DNA of 64,000 nucleotides from CBDFLT01 sp965249225 (GTDB lineage: Bacteria; Chloroflexota; Dehalococcoidia; Lucifugimonadales; G963668185): contig CBDFLT010000009.1 in the NCBI GenBank assembly GCA_965249225.1, positions 186,001 through 250,000 of the forward strand. Reading direction: 5' to 3'. The translations under genes were made by a program, and so were the position numbers. Below the pieces are notes generated by a model. It saw only the letters and a list, made by a program, of their open reading frames with translations, was not told where the DNA came from and searched no databases. Of this stretch, positions 25,869-34,447 are shown piece by piece. Each line of letters begins with the position of its first letter. The first letter of the stretch is position 1.

Positions 25869-26540
25869 CTACTGCAACAGCCTGAAACTCCTCACCACCG
25901 ACTCGCAAGTTTCCAAATCTTGTGGGGATGCTGGCAGGGTCATTCCACAACCAACTCCCCAACCAATTAGTCCGTCGACGGTGTTAAGGTCAAAGCTTCG
26001 CCACTTCGGTGTCACGCGAGGATCCAAAGAGGGCGAGTAGTAGTATTCCGCATCTGTCATAATCCCCTCCTTATCACCTAGGAGCACCACAGCCTTTGTA
26101 TGCAGTTTGTAATCCGTCAGAAATTCTCGTTCGGCCTTATTGACAGCTTCGAAGTACTCAGCGACCCCTACGTCGTAAGGTAAAGCTTCGACGACTATAA
26201 CTATGTTGGGATCGTATCCCTCTTGTGTAGGTACCCCCGCAAAGAAGACGCCACTTCCTTCTGGGAGCGGCACGTCAGACTCCAAGCTCTCCAAGAGTTC
26301 AGCCACAAATTCGTCTAGTTCTTCCGTTAGTGAGAGCGCCAGTTCCCAGTGACTAGGATATGAAATAGAAAAGCGCTTCGATTCGTCTGTGAAGGCAACG
26401 AAGTCAGCAGGGATCGTTGGGATTGGCAGTGGCTCGAAGGTAGGTGGCGCTTGGACGGTGGCTGGCGTCTCATCCCTTCCACAGGCCATGGTGGTGATCA
26501 CCACCGCCACAATCAATGTGCCAAGGGACAACTTACGCAT
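25869..26540 (-). CDS. lipoprotein with PsbP-like region
   Basis: A 223-residue protein. The signal peptide ends in lipobox TTMAC (Cys about 20), followed by a Thr/Pro-rich spacer and a globular part containing FTDESKRFSISYPSHWELAL, typical of PsbP-like or stress-induced lipoproteins, and closing VVRSFRLLQ. Function unknown. The ATG at 26540 is preceded by GGAGG about 11 bases upstream; a longer reading begins at 26558 or 26600. It is convergent with the 2-hydroxyacid dehydrogenase gene, the stops lying 18 bases apart. Confidence 0.72.
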   Translation of the reverse strand: MRKLSLGTLIVAVVITTMACGRDETPATVQAPPTFEPLPIPTIPADFVAFTDESKRFSISYPSHWELALSLTEELDEFVAELLESLESDVPLPEGSGVFFAGVPTQEGYDPNIVIVVEALPYDVGVAEYFEAVNKAEREFLTDYKLHTKAVVLLGDKEGIMTDAEYYYSPSLDPRVTPKWRSFDLNTVDGLIGWGVGCGMTLPASPQDLETCESVVRSFRLLQ

Positions 26541-26620
26541 CGGTCTCTCTACCTCCATTCGAGCTGGCCGCTTAGATTGGGACGCCCTCAACAATATCAC
26601 GGTTACAGGCCAATGAAAGG

Positions 26621-27208
26621 CTACGATGCCTTGCCACTTTTCTTCTTTGATCGCGACGCTGGCGCCGGCCGCTTGAGGGCGATTATATTGGTCAAATCAA
26701 TGGCATTAGTTAGGCTGCCGACCGCCTGCAACGCCGATAGCAACGCCAACCGATCAAGCGCGTTCCTGCCTATAAGGCGCGCCGCGTGCGCCAATGAGAT
26801 TTCGTCATCCGTCAGGAACTTGGCTTTTTCAGCGTTGATGATCTTGGCGTTGAGATCTTCGCCCTTGATGCCCTTAGCCTCCAGCGCTTCCTCCACGGCA
26901 GCTCGGCAGAACGACACAGCGCCCCTATAGGAAGCACCGTAAAAACACAAAATCGCCTCTTTGAGCATCTCCCGTGCGTTTTCGTCCACTGCCTCGTCTA
27001 TGTCCCCTTGATATAACCTCCCTGGGAGATACTGAATAATATTTTCCTGTATCTCAAAGACGGTCAAGTTGTGGCAATGACCGCATGTGAGCGAGCCCCG
27101 CAGGACATCCTGCCGAATATAGTCCTCAGTTACGCCGCCGCCAAAGCCTGGGACTATCTGGTCGATTTTCCGGGTACGGCCGCACCAGGCGCAGGGAATA
27201 GTTGCCAT
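26621..27208 (-). CDS. zinc-ribbon, DUF4145-like hypothetical protein
   Basis: A 195-residue protein. Two CxxC knuckles (CAWCGR near residue 6 and CGHCHN near residue 41) probably bind zinc. A helical domain, FYGASYRGAVSFCRAAVEEALEAKG, follows and resembles DUF4145, which occurs in proteins tied to nucleic-acid or defence functions but has no settled role. A basic Lys/Arg-rich tail (SRSKKKSGK) ends it. The ATG at 27208 has AGGGAG at good spacing; a longer upstream reading is not supported. It is divergent from ino1. Confidence 0.65.
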   Translation of the reverse strand: MATIPCAWCGRTRKIDQIVPGFGGGVTEDYIRQDVLRGSLTCGHCHNLTVFEIQENIIQYLPGRLYQGDIDEAVDENAREMLKEAILCFYGASYRGAVSFCRAAVEEALEAKGIKGEDLNAKIINAEKAKFLTDDEISLAHAARLIGRNALDRLALLSALQAVGSLTNAIDLTNIIALKRPAPASRSKKKSGKAS

Positions 27209-27308
27209 GAGATTCTCCCTAGTCACAGATATGGAAAGTGTACCAGGTTCGCCCTTGATTTCCCGCCTGTTCAACTTGGGGCCTCTCGAGATACGCAAGA
27301 CACTTAAC

Positions 27309-27337
27309 TTGTCCGGCAGAATACAAGCTGCTACAAT
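27309..27337 (+). promoter_or_regulatory. candidate sigma70-type promoter of ino1
   Basis: TTGTCC and TACAAT separated by 17 bases, about 88 bases before the ino1 start. Five of six bases of the -10 match consensus. Confidence 0.55.
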
Positions 27338-27424
27338 TTGGCAGGCTGTCTCGCATGCCCTCCTGGCCCATTCGGCTCTACTGAGGAGGGCTGATTAATA
27401 CAGGGCACAAGGAGTAACTTCGTA

Positions 27425-28507
27425 TTGGGACCAATAAACGTAGCGATCATAGGAATCGGTAACTGCGCCTCCGCCCTCGTACAGGGCGTCTACAAGTACC
27501 AAGACGCCGTCAATGGCTCCAAGATCCCCGGCTTAATGCACCCAGTCTTGGGCGAGTACGGCGTTGGGGACATCAACTTCGTGGGCGCCTTCGACGTAGA
27601 CAAGGGAAAGGTCGGCCTGGACCTGTCGGAGGCCATATTCGAGCCACCCAACAACACCATCCAGTTCCAGGAAGTCCCTCACATAGGCGTCACGGTGCAG
27701 CGGGGGATGACACACGATGGCCTTGGCCGATACGTGGCAGACCTGATCAAAAAGGCTCCCGGACCCACGGCCGATATAGCCGGGACCCTGCAAGAGCGCG
27801 AGGTCGACGTGGTGGTCAACTATCTCCCGGTTGGGTCGGAAGAGGCCACGAAGTGGTACGCCGAGCAGGTGCTGTTGGCGGGCTGTGGGTTCATCAACTG
27901 CATCCCCGTATTCATCGCCAGCGGCGAAGGCCAGTACTGGCAGCGGCGGTTCAAGAAGGCCGGCGCCCCTCTCATTGGGGACGACATCAAATCGCAGGTC
28001 GGCGCCACTATCACCCACCGGGTATTGACCCGGCTCTTCATGGACCGCGGGGTAGAGCTGGAGCGCTCGTACCAGCTCAACTTCGGCGGCAACACCGACT
28101 TCCTGAACATGCTGGAGAGGGATAGGCTGAAGTCGAAGAAGGTCTCCAAGACCAAGTCCGTCACCTCGCAGCTAGACCATAAACTCGAAAGCGAAAACAT
28201 GCACATCGGCCCCAGCGACCACGTTCCCTGGCTATCGGACAGGAAGTGGGCATACATCAGGTTGGAGGGCAAGAGCTTCGGCGATGTTCCCCTCAACATG
28301 GAGTTGAAGCTGGAGGTATGGGACAGCCCCAATTCGGCAGGGGTCGTCATAGACGCCATCCGTTGCGCCAAGATCGCAAGGGACCGAGGCATTGGAGGCC
28401 CTATTACCGGGCCATCGGCGTACTTCATGAAGTCGCCGCCAGTCCAGTACACAGATGAGGAAGCCAGACAGATGGTGGAGGACTTCATAGAGGGGAAGGG
28501 CGCATAG
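27425..28507 (+). CDS. ino1: myo-inositol-1-phosphate synthase
   Basis: A 360-residue inositol-3-phosphate synthase of the short prokaryotic type. The NAD-binding motif IIGIGNCASALVQG opens the protein. GDDIKSQVGATITHRVL and QLNFGGNTDFLNM are the family's active-site blocks, with the conserved Lys residues in SKKVSKTKSV and the final DAIRCAKIARDRGIGGP. It converts glucose-6-phosphate to inositol phosphate in the cytoplasm. The start is a TTG with AAGGAG about ten bases upstream; no in-frame ATG precedes the motif. It heads a same-strand set with a PimA-like mannosyltransferase and a phosphatidylinositol-phosphate synthase, which would use its product directly. Confidence 0.93.
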   Translation: MGPINVAIIGIGNCASALVQGVYKYQDAVNGSKIPGLMHPVLGEYGVGDINFVGAFDVDKGKVGLDLSEAIFEPPNNTIQFQEVPHIGVTVQRGMTHDGLGRYVADLIKKAPGPTADIAGTLQEREVDVVVNYLPVGSEEATKWYAEQVLLAGCGFINCIPVFIASGEGQYWQRRFKKAGAPLIGDDIKSQVGATITHRVLTRLFMDRGVELERSYQLNFGGNTDFLNMLERDRLKSKKVSKTKSVTSQLDHKLESENMHIGPSDHVPWLSDRKWAYIRLEGKSFGDVPLNMELKLEVWDSPNSAGVVIDAIRCAKIARDRGIGGPITGPSAYFMKSPPVQYTDEEARQMVEDFIEGKGA

Positions 28508-28590
28508 AGAACAGGCCCTCCTCCCACTTGACTTCCTCAGGGTGGACGGTACACCCTAGACGGACACGGTAGCCCCGCGAGGGAGTTTGT

Positions 28591-29733
28591 ATGGAGCGCC
28601 CCATCAAGGTCGGCCTCGTATCGCCCTACGACCTCGCGTTTCACGGGGGAGTAAACGACCACATAAATAAGCTGGGCGCCCAATTCCGGGCCTGGGGCCA
28701 CACGGTCAAAGTTATCGCTCCGTGCTCGGCCCCTCAAAGGATCTCCGACCCAGACTTCATCCCCATGGGCAGGCCTGTTCCCCTTCCCAGCGGTGGCTCC
28801 ATTGCCAGGATCTCACTCTCGGTCTGGCTGCTCCCCAGGATCAAGGCCATGCTCCAGCGCGAGGCGTTCGACGTAATCCACCTGCACGAGCCCTTCGCCG
28901 GCTTCGTCAGCCTCTGGACGATCAGAGCGTCCGACTCGATCAACATCGGCACCTTTCATACATTTCGCGGCCACAAGCTTTACAATGTGGGCTTCAAGCG
29001 ACTGGCCAAACCATACTTCGCGAAACTTCACGGTCGCATCGCCGTATCGAAACCGGCCTCCGATTTCATCAGCCGCCATTTCCCCGGGGACTACGCACTG
29101 ATCCCGAACGGAATCCAGGTGGACGACTTCGGCCCGTCCGTGGAGCCCTTCCCGCATCTTAGGGATGGGAAGACCAACCTGTTGTTCGTAGGCCGGTTGG
29201 AGAAGAGAAAAGGCCTCAAATACCTGCTTGGCGCCTACAGCCAGCTAAAGTGGAAGTGGCCTAACCTGCGTCTAGTGGTCGTCGGATCGGGTACACCCGA
29301 CGCCGACTCATACCGCATCATGAGCGAGCGCAACCTGCAGGATGTGATCTTCGCGGGCAGCGTCTCGGAAGCGGACAAGATCAGGTTCTTCAAAAGCGCG
29401 GACATCTTCTGCTCCCCTGCCACTGGCAAGGAAAGCTTCGGTATGGTCTTGCTCGAGGCGATGGCCGCGGACAAGCCCGTGGTGGCCACGGCCATCGAGG
29501 GCTATTCCAGCGTCGTCACCCATGATCACGATGGGCTGCTGGTGCCCCCAAAGGACGATGAAGCGCTGGCCGATGCCATCGGCACCCTACTCGAAAGCCC
29601 GGAGCTTCGGGCGAAGCTGATCTCCAATGGGCGACGGACCGTACAGGAGTTTCGGTGGGAACGGGTCGCGGGCCGGGTGATGGACTACTACTGGAACTAC
29701 CTAGAGACTAAACAAGCCGTACTGGCCCGGTAA
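28591..29733 (+). CDS. pimA: PimA-like glycosyltransferase (GT4)
   Basis: A 380-residue GT-B glycosyltransferase that aligns well with mycobacterial PimA, the phosphatidylinositol alpha-mannosyltransferase: GLVSPYDLAFHGGVNDHI at the start, VIHLHEPFAGFVSLW in the N-terminal domain, IPNGIQVDDF, LLFVGRLEKRKGL, and the C-terminal nucleotide-sugar signature ESFGMVLLEAMAADKPVVA. A peripheral membrane enzyme of this kind adds mannose to the inositol ring of phosphatidylinositol. The flanking ino1 and PIP synthase genes support that role, though the donor sugar and acceptor are inferred. GAGGGAG precedes the ATG. It lies 83 bases after ino1. Confidence 0.82.
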   Translation: MERPIKVGLVSPYDLAFHGGVNDHINKLGAQFRAWGHTVKVIAPCSAPQRISDPDFIPMGRPVPLPSGGSIARISLSVWLLPRIKAMLQREAFDVIHLHEPFAGFVSLWTIRASDSINIGTFHTFRGHKLYNVGFKRLAKPYFAKLHGRIAVSKPASDFISRHFPGDYALIPNGIQVDDFGPSVEPFPHLRDGKTNLLFVGRLEKRKGLKYLLGAYSQLKWKWPNLRLVVVGSGTPDADSYRIMSERNLQDVIFAGSVSEADKIRFFKSADIFCSPATGKESFGMVLLEAMAADKPVVATAIEGYSSVVTHDHDGLLVPPKDDEALADAIGTLLESPELRAKLISNGRRTVQEFRWERVAGRVMDYYWNYLETKQAVLAR

Positions 29734-29894
29734 TCCTGCAAAGGCAATTCCACGGCCATGGCTTTCGCCTCCAAACGGAACACCTAGGAAAGAAGTGTCC
29801 GCCGCCCGTTAGTCCGTCGAAGCTCGAAGCGGCCCAATGTCCCCGATTGCTGCTTGGCTACGATTGATCACGCCGGCGGTCCTGGGAGGCCAGC

Positions 29895-30530
29895 GTGACG
29901 GTGAAAGGTGACCATCTGCCCCATCTATTGAGCCGAACCGCCGCACGACGGGCGCTTTCCACCTACCTGGAAGAACCGGCCGCTAGAACACTGGCCCGGA
30001 TCGGCGTATCCCCAAACGCGATTACGCTTCTCGGGCTGCTCGTAGCAGCCGCTAGCGGAGTCCTTGTAGGTTTCGGTTACCTGCTGGCCGGAGGGGCCGT
30101 ACTGCTTGCCTCGGGCGCGTTGGACTTGCTGGATGGTGCCCTCGCCAGGAGGAAGGGCCGAGTGACCCGGTTCGGTGCTCTCCTCGACTCTGTGGCGGAC
30201 CGCGTCTCGGAGGCGGCGATCCTCCTGGGCATCCTTGTTTTCTACCTGGACGAGGCCGACGACCCCGGCGTAATTCTCGCCTACCTTGCCCTCGCCGGCT
30301 CCCTGATGGTCAGCTACGTACGGGCGCGAGCGGAAGGACTGGGGATCGACTGCGAGGTAGGAGTCATGACCCGGCCCGAGCGGGTAGTGGTGCTGGTGAT
30401 AGGGTTGATTGTGAGCAACTGGTGGCTACCGATGCTCCTAGGTGTCTTAGGGCTGATCGCCGCATTGACCCTTCTCACATCCATCCACCGGCTGTTCCAC
30501 GTCTGGCGCCAGGTAAAGGGCGGGGAATAA
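29895..30530 (+). CDS. pgsA1: phosphatidylinositol-phosphate synthase-like CDP-alcohol phosphotransferase
   Basis: A 211-residue membrane protein. The CDP-alcohol phosphotransferase signature is exact: Asp77-x2-Asp80-Gly81-x2-Ala84-Arg85-x8-Gly94-x3-Asp98-x3-Asp102, where the aspartates bind two metals. Four to six membrane segments follow. The stretch SYVRARAEGLGIDCEVGVMT with RPERVVVLVIG matches the actinobacterial PIP synthase (SYIKARAEASGL... RPERLIIVLAG), which joins CDP-diacylglycerol to inositol-1-phosphate; plain PgsA enzymes lack this. With ino1 and the PimA-like gene upstream it points to inositol phospholipids. The GTG start has GGGAGG upstream. A glycerophosphate enzyme is the main alternative. 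Confidence 0.82.
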   Translation: MTVKGDHLPHLLSRTAARRALSTYLEEPAARTLARIGVSPNAITLLGLLVAAASGVLVGFGYLLAGGAVLLASGALDLLDGALARRKGRVTRFGALLDSVADRVSEAAILLGILVFYLDEADDPGVILAYLALAGSLMVSYVRARAEGLGIDCEVGVMTRPERVVVLVIGLIVSNWWLPMLLGVLGLIAALTLLTSIHRLFHVWRQVKGGE

Positions 30531-30627
30531 GGCTGGTACCCGGTCGGCCCGCTCCTTCTGCGACGGGACCACTCGAATTACACACATCTTGCTCTCAACC
30601 ACAGAAAAGAGCAGAGGCGGCAGGCGC

Positions 30628-30725
30628 GCAGCCGTGTGGTCCCCACTCGAGGAGCCAAGTGCCAGTGCAGTAAGCTGCAGCCGTGTGGTCCTCACTTGAG
30701 GAGCCAAGCACCGGTACGGTAAGCT
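30628..30725 (+). repeat. tandem duplication of a 49-bp unit
   Basis: Two head-to-tail 49-base units (30628-30676 and 30677-30725), each starting GCAGCCGTGTGGTCC and ending TAAGCT, differ at seven positions. All seven changes are transitions. The unit lies in the leader region upstream of the disulfide oxidoreductase gene. Confidence 0.88.
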
Positions 30726-30794
30726 AAAATATGCGTACGCCGCACTAAATCTGTCGAAAACGCGGCGTTCCCACGGGAGCACTCAGGAGTAGCG

Positions 30795-31520
30795 ATGCCG
30801 ATCCTTCAGCAACGAGACCAGGATGCGGTCCGGCGGAGGTTGGACAATGAGCTGAAACGAGATGTCAACGTCACCCTCCTGACACGGTCGAATACCGGCC
30901 TGTTTATTCCTGGCCGCGAGTGTCCTACATGCCACGCGACCCAGGAGCTTCTTGGAGTGTTGACGGCCCTTTCCCCGAAGATCAAGCTTGACGTGATCGA
31001 CTATTACGGGAGTCCCGAGGATGCTCAATCCCGCGGCGTTGAAAAGATACCGGCGGTCATCATCGGCGCCGACGGTAGCGAAAACGCCAGATTCTACGGG
31101 CTGCCGGCTGGATTCGAGTTCGCCGTCTTGGTGGACAGCGTCGTCACCGCTTCAACCGGACGAAGTCCCCTATTGCTGGAGACTCGCCGGCAGCTGAAAA
31201 GGCTAAAAGACGATGTCCACATACAGGTGTTCGTCACTCCCAACTGCCAGTACTGCCCTAACGTGGCCCGATTGGCCCACGCAATGGCCCTCGAAAGCCC
31301 AAACGTCGTCGCCGACGTAGTACAGGTACAGGAGTTCCCGCACCTGGCCCGCATGTACAAGGTCATGGGGGTGCCCAAGACCGTTATCAACGACACCATA
31401 CAGTTCACGGGGGCCGTCGACGAGGACGAGTTCATGGAGCGGGTCTTGAAGGCCGTCGGAGCGGCGGAGCAGGAAGGTGACAGCGACGAAGAGCTTTTGG
31501 CGCAGACCACGCCGATCTGA
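30795..31520 (+). CDS. glutaredoxin-like protein disulfide oxidoreductase (two thioredoxin folds)
   Basis: A 241-residue PDO-type protein with two thioredoxin-fold halves. The first has CPTC in RECPTCHAT (about residue 43), the second CQYC in PNCQYCPN (about residue 150), and each has a cis-proline (EKIPAVII and MGVPKTVIN). Such proteins exchange disulfides in the cytoplasm and are reduced by a thioredoxin-reductase-like partner, not seen here. AGGAG precedes the ATG. A tail rich in acidic residues ends the protein. Twenty-two bases separate its stop from the next start, so an operon with the metallopeptidase is likely. Confidence 0.87.
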   Translation: MPILQQRDQDAVRRRLDNELKRDVNVTLLTRSNTGLFIPGRECPTCHATQELLGVLTALSPKIKLDVIDYYGSPEDAQSRGVEKIPAVIIGADGSENARFYGLPAGFEFAVLVDSVVTASTGRSPLLLETRRQLKRLKDDVHIQVFVTPNCQYCPNVARLAHAMALESPNVVADVVQVQEFPHLARMYKVMGVPKTVINDTIQFTGAVDEDEFMERVLKAVGAAEQEGDSDEELLAQTTPI

Positions 31521-31542
31521 GCATTCACGCAGCGGTGAGACG

Positions 31543-33030
31543 ATGCTGAAAGGCCCACTAATAGTACTGCTGCTGACCCTGATAACGCTGCTGCCCGCAA
31601 CGTCGGCTCGCGCCGACGACGGGACAATCGAGATCATCTCCACCAGCGTCGTCAGCGAATTCCCCGAGGGAATCAGGTTCAGTCTGGAGGCCAAGAGCGA
31701 CAAGGAAATCGAAACGGTGGCCGTACGGTTCAAGATCGGACAGCAGACGGCTGGGGCGTACAACTACCTCGACTTCGAGCAGGGCACGCTGATCGACTCC
31801 GAGCTTTTTTGGAGGACCAACACCTCCGTCCGGTACATACCACCTGGCACCGTCATTAGGTACAGCTTCGAGGTCGAGGACGTCGATGGGGGCTTCTTAA
31901 AGACGGCGCAGGAGGTTTTTACCTACCACGACGCGCGGTTCACCTGGGAGGAGATCTCAGATGGCCCCGTTACGGTGGCGTACCACGGGCCGGTTAAGTC
32001 GCGGGCGCAGACCATTCTCGAAACCATCGTCGAGACCTTCAGCATAATGGGACCCCTTCTTGGAGCCGACATCGAGGCCCCTCTCAGGGTGACGGTGTAC
32101 AACAACGTCAAGGAGATGCTGCAGGCGTTGCCTCCTAGGAGCGCCACCATAAGCCGGGAGCTGATCACCGAGGGCCAGGCGTTCACCAACGTCGGTACGC
32201 TGCTGATATTGGGCAGCAGCCGGCTTTACGTGGGAACCTCAGCTCACGAGGCGGTCCACATACTCACCCACCGCGCCGGGGACAGCACGTTCCGTCGGGT
32301 CCCCTCATGGCTGGACGAAGGCCTGGCCGAGTTCGGCAACCCCGAGCCGGGCTACTCCTACGACATAGCGCTGGACTTCGCCCTCGAGACGGACCGGCTC
32401 ATGCCCATTACGTTCATGGAGACCACACCGGGCGACCCTGAGGACGTGATCATTTTCTATGGAGAGGCCCGAAGCATCGTCCGGTTCATGGTATTCCAGT
32501 ACGGCCCGTTCGCGATGAGGGATTTGATAGCCGATCTCAAGAGCGGGACCAACATGGACGACGCGCTCGAGAAGCTGTACGGCGTTGATCGTATAGGCCT
32601 GGAAAACCTGTGGCGGGAGGCGATTTACGCGCCTCTCTACGAGCCACCGGACCTTGAAGCGGCGCGCCCAACAGCGGTGCCGCGGCCTACCGTGCTGCCA
32701 TACACCTTAACTCCGCAGCCGCAGGCGGAGGCCATCGGAGGGACGGGACCAACCCCTGAGCCTGAGCAACAGGCCACGGAAACGCCGACGCGCGAACCGG
32801 AGCCGACGGCCACGTCCGCACCCGTGACAGCCGCCCGCGACACAGCGGAGCCCACGGCGACAACGGTCGTTCAGCCCAAAGCCCCGGAGGATGAACCCGA
32901 AGGAGGCGGGGGAGGATGCAGCGCGAGACCCGGTGGCGCCCCAGGCGCAGGTGAGGTCTCCACGGCCGTATTGCTTGTGGGGTTGGTAGGCCTGGCCGTG
33001 AGGCGGCGCGTGGGCAGGCCAAGGGGCTAG
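31543..33030 (+). CDS. exported MA-type (gluzincin) metallopeptidase with C-terminal anchor-like tail
   Basis: A 495-residue protein. The signal peptide (residues 1-24, ATSARA site) is followed by a beta domain and a zinc peptidase core: His235-Glu-x-x-His239 in TSAHEAVHILTH, and third ligand Glu259 in PSWLDEGLAEF, the usual gluzincin spacing. A Thr/Pro/Glu-rich linker (about 365-455) leads to a glycine/cysteine patch (GGGGGCSARPG), a hydrophobic helix (AVLLVGLVGLAV) and basic RRRVGRPRG, which is the layout of CTERM-type sorting tails. It likely acts outside the membrane; the substrate is unknown. The start at 31543 has GGTGAG upstream. Confidence 0.82.
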   Translation: MLKGPLIVLLLTLITLLPATSARADDGTIEIISTSVVSEFPEGIRFSLEAKSDKEIETVAVRFKIGQQTAGAYNYLDFEQGTLIDSELFWRTNTSVRYIPPGTVIRYSFEVEDVDGGFLKTAQEVFTYHDARFTWEEISDGPVTVAYHGPVKSRAQTILETIVETFSIMGPLLGADIEAPLRVTVYNNVKEMLQALPPRSATISRELITEGQAFTNVGTLLILGSSRLYVGTSAHEAVHILTHRAGDSTFRRVPSWLDEGLAEFGNPEPGYSYDIALDFALETDRLMPITFMETTPGDPEDVIIFYGEARSIVRFMVFQYGPFAMRDLIADLKSGTNMDDALEKLYGVDRIGLENLWREAIYAPLYEPPDLEAARPTAVPRPTVLPYTLTPQPQAEAIGGTGPTPEPEQQATETPTREPEPTATSAPVTAARDTAEPTATTVVQPKAPEDEPEGGGGGCSARPGGAPGAGEVSTAVLLVGLVGLAVRRRVGRPRG

Positions 33031-33180
33031 CGGCCGGTCTCAAGGCCAGCTGACGCAACCCGGCAACCTAACCCTTCCCGATGTCATCAGGTCGATTTCG
33101 ACCAACATCTCCAATTCGCCATCGTACCACCCAATTGAGTACCATGTCGGAACGATAGTCGTTTTTAACGAGGTGTGTCG

Positions 33181-34410
33181 ATGGTAGGTTGGGCCACGCG
33201 TCAGATCGGCCACACCTGGTTTACGAGAGACCCTTGGCTGGGCCTGTGGATATCGGCGCTGGCCGTGGGCCTGGTGGCGATTCCCATGTCCCTGACCCAG
33301 GGAGAGCTACCGCTGGGCGGGGACCACATCAAGTACATCGCCATGGCGGAAGAGCCGTTCGGCGACGATCCGCTAACCCGTGTGGCGCCGGCAAGCTGGC
33401 GACCGCTTACGCCTCTGTTGGTGTTCATATCTCCGCTTCCTCTCAAGGCCAGCTTTTACCTGATTTCGTTCATAGGCCTGGTGTTGGCCTCATATTTTCT
33501 CTATCTATATCTGAGAGACCTCAATTTCACCACCCGGTATCGGATTTACGGGGTGGCGCTCTTCGCAACCCTCTTTTACGCGGTTGGGCATAACCTTCGG
33601 GAGTTTTACCTGACAGACCCAGTAGCGCTGGCCAGTATCGCCCTGGCTTTTTTGCTCTTCGGCAGACGTCGCTACCTGCTGCTCAGCATCGCACTCGCAG
33701 TCGCCGCCCTGAACAAAGAGGTGGTCTTGCTGGCCTTCCCCGCGTTTTTCCTGATAGGCCTCAGTCGAGGTCATCGGAATGAGTTGATACGAAACGCGGT
33801 TATCATCGTTGCGGTCTTCATCCCGGCAGCTATCGTGCACACAATTGCCCGGATATCAATCGACCCGGTCAACGAGTACACATTCGTGGACATGGCTGAG
33901 GCCGTGTTCGAAATCAGATTTGGAGACAGCGTCTGGGATGCGCCGTCGGAGCTTGTCAGATGGTCATTGTTAACATGGGGAGTCCTGGCAGTCCTCTTCC
34001 TCGTGGACCCCGTTCGGAGGCTCAAACAGGTCGTCCTTGTGCGCCCTTGGGTGTCGGTGTTCATGGTGAGTATTTTCATACAGATAGTGTTCGGAAGCGC
34101 CACCGAACGGCTTCTGGTCTACGCGTTTCCGGTCATGGTGCCCATTGGGCTTGCCATGATAGCGGACCTGTCCGGTTCGTTGAGCGTCTCGGACCTAAAG
34201 CTGACCCTGCTGCTCCTGGTCCCCCACCTGCTTCTATTCTTCATGCAGGTGACCCTCGACATACACACGACAAACATTGGCATAGCGGCGGCTGTGGCGG
34301 TCCTGGTGCTCTCTTGGATCGCACTCCAGGCGCTATCCCTCATTCGTACTAGGAGGGGGGTTGAGGGCGCGGAGCCAACGCGCGCATCAGCCCTGTTTGC
34401 AGACTATTAG
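33181..34410 (+). CDS. polytopic membrane protein, possible GT-C glycosyltransferase
   Basis: A 409-residue integral membrane protein with about nine to ten hydrophobic spans. The first external loop carries GGDHIKYIAMAEEPFGDDP, an Asp-rich motif in the place where GT-C enzymes keep their catalytic Asp, so a lipid-linked sugar or mannosyl transferase is possible; no family is firmly recognised. GAGG lies seven bases before the ATG. If it is a GT-C enzyme it could extend the inositol lipids made by the nearby cluster, but this is speculative. It is convergent with the ABC permease genes. Confidence 0.65.
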   Translation: MVGWATRQIGHTWFTRDPWLGLWISALAVGLVAIPMSLTQGELPLGGDHIKYIAMAEEPFGDDPLTRVAPASWRPLTPLLVFISPLPLKASFYLISFIGLVLASYFLYLYLRDLNFTTRYRIYGVALFATLFYAVGHNLREFYLTDPVALASIALAFLLFGRRRYLLLSIALAVAALNKEVVLLAFPAFFLIGLSRGHRNELIRNAVIIVAVFIPAAIVHTIARISIDPVNEYTFVDMAEAVFEIRFGDSVWDAPSELVRWSLLTWGVLAVLFLVDPVRRLKQVVLVRPWVSVFMVSIFIQIVFGSATERLLVYAFPVMVPIGLAMIADLSGSLSVSDLKLTLLLLVPHLLLFFMQVTLDIHTTNIGIAAAVAVLVLSWIALQALSLIRTRRGVEGAEPTRASALFADY

Positions 34411-34447
34411 GCCATGGGGGGACAGAGCCTGGTGCGAAGTGTGGAGC

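Noticed and set aside
33090..33103. GGTCGA-TT-TCGACC inverted repeat before the membrane protein gene as an operator
   Set aside because: A short palindrome of this kind can occur by chance, and no regulator gene or second copy is nearby.
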